Part shown: one piece after another, positions 12,543-14,941 of the stretch | How positions within the stretch are numbered: position 1 is the first letter of the stretch | Layout of the letters: every line of letters starts with the position of its first letter | Source: Bacteroidales bacterium UBA4347 | GTDB lineage: Bacteria; Bacteroidota; Bacteroidia; Bacteroidales; P3 | Assembly: GCA_002394185.1 (NCBI GenBank) | Contig: DGTB01000142.1 | Location: 1-14,941, forward strand | Reading direction: 5' to 3' | DNA: 14,941 bases | Notes under the pieces: generated by a model | The model's input: only the letters and a program-made list of their open reading frames with translations | Databases searched by the model: none | Told to the model about the DNA's origin: nothing | Program-made: the position numbers and the translations under genes

Positions 12543-14941
12543 ATGGACAATAACAATAAACAACTTCAGAACAACGGTAGCGACGGCGAGAACGAAAAAA
12601 CACTCTCCATCCGCGACCTTATCTTCATGGTGCTGAACAACTGGTGGTGGTTTGTCATCTCGGTTGTTGTCTGCATGATAATTGCCGCCTTCCTCTACAA
12701 GGCCCAGGCCAAAACATGGACCGCCTCGGGCACCATTCTGGTGCGCGACGAAGGCAACAACGTGCGCTACCAGTCGAGGAACATGGACCAGATTCTGAGC
12801 AACATGGGCATGGACAACACCAACCTTTCGCTCGAGAATGAAATCTACATGCTCAAGTCGTCGTGGCTGATGAACCAGGTGGTGAACCGCCTGGGACTGA
12901 ACCACACCTGCTCGCGCAACGACCTGTTCAAGAAAATCTCCTACTTCAAGGATGCCCCTCTGACACTGACGGTGCACGACAGCGGTCAAGAGAACCGCGA
13001 TGTGGAGCTGCATGTCAAAGTGAAGGCATTGGCCAACAACAAATACGAATACCGCGCCACCAAGTTTGGCCAGACGGTGGAAGCCGAAGCCTACTACAGC
13101 CAGCCGGTGAAATTCGACGACACCGTCTCGTTCACCATCGAGAAGACTCAGTTCTATAACAAAGATTACGAGGATGTGACTCTGAATATGAGTGTGCTGC
13201 CGTCGATGAAACTGGCCCGCAACATGCTGAAATCCCTCACCATCAGCCGTGTCGACAAGATGGCCTCCATCATTTCCATCACCTACAACGACAGCAATCG
13301 CGAGCGTGCCAACCAGATTGTGGACACCCTGATTGCCGTCTACAACGACGACGCCATCGAGGACAAGAACAAAGTGGCCCAGAAGACCGAGTCGTTCATC
13401 TCCGAGCGTATCGCACTCATATCCGGCGAGTTGGACGTGGTTGACGCCCAAGTGGAGAACATCAAGCGTACGTCGGGACTCGGCGAAATGACGGGTGCCA
13501 ACACCCAGCTGCTGCAGACGGGCCAGCGCCTCTCCGAACAGGTGGTGGCTTTGGAGACCGAGATGACACTTATCAGCTACATCAAAAACTATGTCTCCGA
13601 CCCCGTCAACAAGGAAGAACTTATTCCCGTCAACGTGGGTATCAGCGACGTGGGTATCCAGGGTATGATTAATTCGTACAACTCCCTCGTGGCGCGCTAC
13701 AAGAGACTGAAGACCACCGCCGGTCCCAACAACCCCGAAGTACAAGGGCTGAAACGCCAGATGGACGATGAACTGAGTGCCATCAACGCTTCCATCAGCA
13801 ACCTTATTAATGCTACGCGCGTGCGCCTGCAAGACGCCCGCGGTCAGGAAGCCAAAGCCCGCGGCCAGATTGCTGCCATGCCTACGCAGACCAAAGCTGT
13901 CACCGAGGTCACCCGTCAGCAGAAAATCAAAGAGGAGCTCTACCTCTACCTGCTGAGCAAACGCGAGGAAACCGCCATGAACCTGGCAGTCACCGTGTCC
14001 AACGCCAAGGTGGTGGAACCCGCCATCGTTAACCTCACCGGTCCGAGACTGGTCATGTTCGCACTGGTGGCTCTGGTGTTAGGCCTGGCCCTGCCGGCAC
14101 TGATCATGTTCTGCATCAGCTTCTTCGACACCAAACTCCGTTCGAAGGTCGATGTGGAGCGCAACACCTCGCTGCCCATCCTGGGAGAGATACCGCAGAA
14201 ACCCGCCGCACGTGTCAACGACGAAATCATCGTCACTGCCAACGGCACCGATGTTGTCACCGAGGCTTTCCGCCTGCTGCATTCCAACATACCCTTCTTC
14301 CTGAAGGATGGACAGAAGGTGATCCAGACAGTTTCCACCGTTCCCGGCGAGGGTAAATCCTATACGGCCCTCAACCTGGCCCTCTCGCTGGCCTACGTCG
14401 GCAAGAAGACCATTCTTATCGACTTTGACCTCCGCAAGCGCAGCCTCTCCAAGACCATCGACCGCCACAATCGTGTGGGTCTGATCCACTACCTGCTGGA
14501 CCAGGAGGACAACTTCGAGAAATACATCATGCACAGCGAGACCTCCGACCACCTCGACTATGTGGTCTGCGAGAAGACGCCGCCTAACGCCACCCAGTTG
14601 CTGATGGGCGAGAAACTCGACCACCTGGTGAACTACCTGCGCAAGCACTACGACTATATCATCTTCGACTCGACACCTGCACAGATTGTTGCCGACGCGT
14701 CGGTGATCAACCGCGTGGCCGACCTCACCACCTATATCATGCGTGTGGGCTACCTCAACAAGAACTCGCTGCCCTTCATCCAGGAGATGGCCGACAAGGG
14801 CAAGTTCAAGAATATGGCAGTCATCCTGACCGACGTGCCGCTGATCAAGAAGCGCTACGGTGGCTATGGCTACGGTTACGGCTATGGCTATGGTTACGGC
14901 TATGGTTACGGCTATGGTTATGGCTACGGTTACGGCTATGG
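12543..14941 (+). CDS. Wzc-type polysaccharide copolymerase / BY tyrosine kinase, 3' end outside window
   Basis: 799 codons lie in the window. A Wzz-type chain-length domain has a first membrane helix at about 34-52 and a second at about 503-528, with a coiled-coil-rich periplasmic part and a GNVR-like segment between them. The cytoplasmic BY-kinase domain shows Walker A PGEGKS (601-606, Lys605), Walker A' ILIDFDLR (Asp627) and Walker B IIFDSTP (Asp709). The oligomerisation motif EX2RX2R appears as EAFRLLH, with Glu574 and Arg577 but His580 in the last place. The tail after residue 775 is a Gly-Tyr repeat that would be the autophosphorylation cluster and is cut by the window edge. Wzc proteins control polymer length and export by cycling phosphorylation and pair with the Wza channel encoded just upstream. 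No cognate phosphatase gene is in the window. Confidence 0.94.
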   Translation, partial: MDNNNKQLQNNGSDGENEKTLSIRDLIFMVLNNWWWFVISVVVCMIIAAFLYKAQAKTWTASGTILVRDEGNNVRYQSRNMDQILSNMGMDNTNLSLENEIYMLKSSWLMNQVVNRLGLNHTCSRNDLFKKISYFKDAPLTLTVHDSGQENRDVELHVKVKALANNKYEYRATKFGQTVEAEAYYSQPVKFDDTVSFTIEKTQFYNKDYEDVTLNMSVLPSMKLARNMLKSLTISRVDKMASIISITYNDSNRERANQIVDTLIAVYNDDAIEDKNKVAQKTESFISERIALISGELDVVDAQVENIKRTSGLGEMTGANTQLLQTGQRLSEQVVALETEMTLISYIKNYVSDPVNKEELIPVNVGISDVGIQGMINSYNSLVARYKRLKTTAGPNNPEVQGLKRQMDDELSAINASISNLINATRVRLQDARGQEAKARGQIAAMPTQTKAVTEVTRQQKIKEELYLYLLSKREETAMNLAVTVSNAKVVEPAIVNLTGPRLVMFALVALVLGLALPALIMFCISFFDTKLRSKVDVERNTSLPILGEIPQKPAARVNDEIIVTANGTDVVTEAFRLLHSNIPFFLKDGQKVIQTVSTVPGEGKSYTALNLALSLAYVGKKTILIDFDLRKRSLSKTIDRHNRVGLIHYLLDQEDNFEKYIMHSETSDHLDYVVCEKTPPNATQLLMGEKLDHLVNYLRKHYDYIIFDSTPAQIVADASVINRVADLTTYIMRVGYLNKNSLPFIQEMADKGKFKNMAVILTDVPLIKKRYGGYGYGYGYGYGYGYGYGYGYGYGYGY
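14865..14941 (+). repeat. Hexanucleotide repeat encoding the Gly-Tyr tail of the kinase
   Basis: Thirteen Tyr codons alternate with Gly codons from 14865 to the window edge, preceded by one more Tyr codon at 14856. The unit is TAY-GGY with both synonymous forms mixed, so the array is not perfectly uniform. Length changes by whole units would keep the frame. The true end lies outside the window. Confidence 0.9.

Noticed and set aside
12495..13832. Minus-strand open frame of 445 codons opposite the Wzc-type gene
   Set aside because: It is composition-driven (Val/His/Gly-rich), lies opposite a well supported gene, and has no recognisable domain.
14865..14941. Repeat array considered as a CRISPR
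   Set aside because: It is a 6-base coding repeat without spacers, in frame with the kinase.

Overview
The window looks like chromosome from a GC-rich member of the Bacteroidota, most likely a gut- or rumen-type Bacteroidales. Three points support this. Several upstream regions carry the Bacteroidota sigma factor signature (TTTG, about 20 bp, TAnnTTTG) and lack strong Shine-Dalgarno sites. The lipoprotein has an acidic stretch right after the lipobox Cys, as in Bacteroidota surface lipoproteins. The capsule genes are a Wza-type lipoprotein followed by a Wzc-type tyrosine kinase with a long Gly-Tyr tail. The species cannot be fixed from sequence alone.

Layout. (1) 1-1451, minus: most of an ABC exporter (membrane domain fused to ATPase), cut by the window edge before its signature motif. 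(2) 1452-1763: a divergent intergenic region with a facing promoter on each side and a structured C-rich/G-rich repeat. (3) 1764-6396, plus: two tandem paralogues encoding secreted proteins with an Asp-box beta-propeller-like front and a permuted papain-like (YiiX/C92-type) back. The downstream copy keeps the His and Cys expected for catalysis; the upstream copy has Asp in place of Cys plus other losses in the same domain. (4) 6461-7532, plus: purE and a small lipoprotein gene, 7 bases apart. (5) 7534-9111, minus: a CDP-alcohol phosphatidyltransferase followed by an AraC-type regulator. (6) 9302-10330, plus: a P-loop kinase-like domain fused to a dCMP deaminase. (7) 10460-11302, plus: a second AraC-type regulator. 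(8) 11336-11420: a second copy of the intergenic repeat. (9) 11677-14941, plus: the start of a polysaccharide export operon, Wza-like then Wzc-like, cut by the window edge inside the kinase's Gly-Tyr tail.

How the parts relate. The AraC regulator at 10460, the direct repeats at 11483-11508 and the promoter at 11570-11601 make a plausible control unit for the export operon. The Wza/Wzc pair would span the envelope and drive capsule or exopolysaccharide export. The two propeller-hydrolase genes are almost certainly cotranscribed and may act as an enzyme/pseudoenzyme pair in the periplasm or at the surface; this is the least familiar system in the window. No tRNA, rRNA, CRISPR array, transposase or phage gene was seen.
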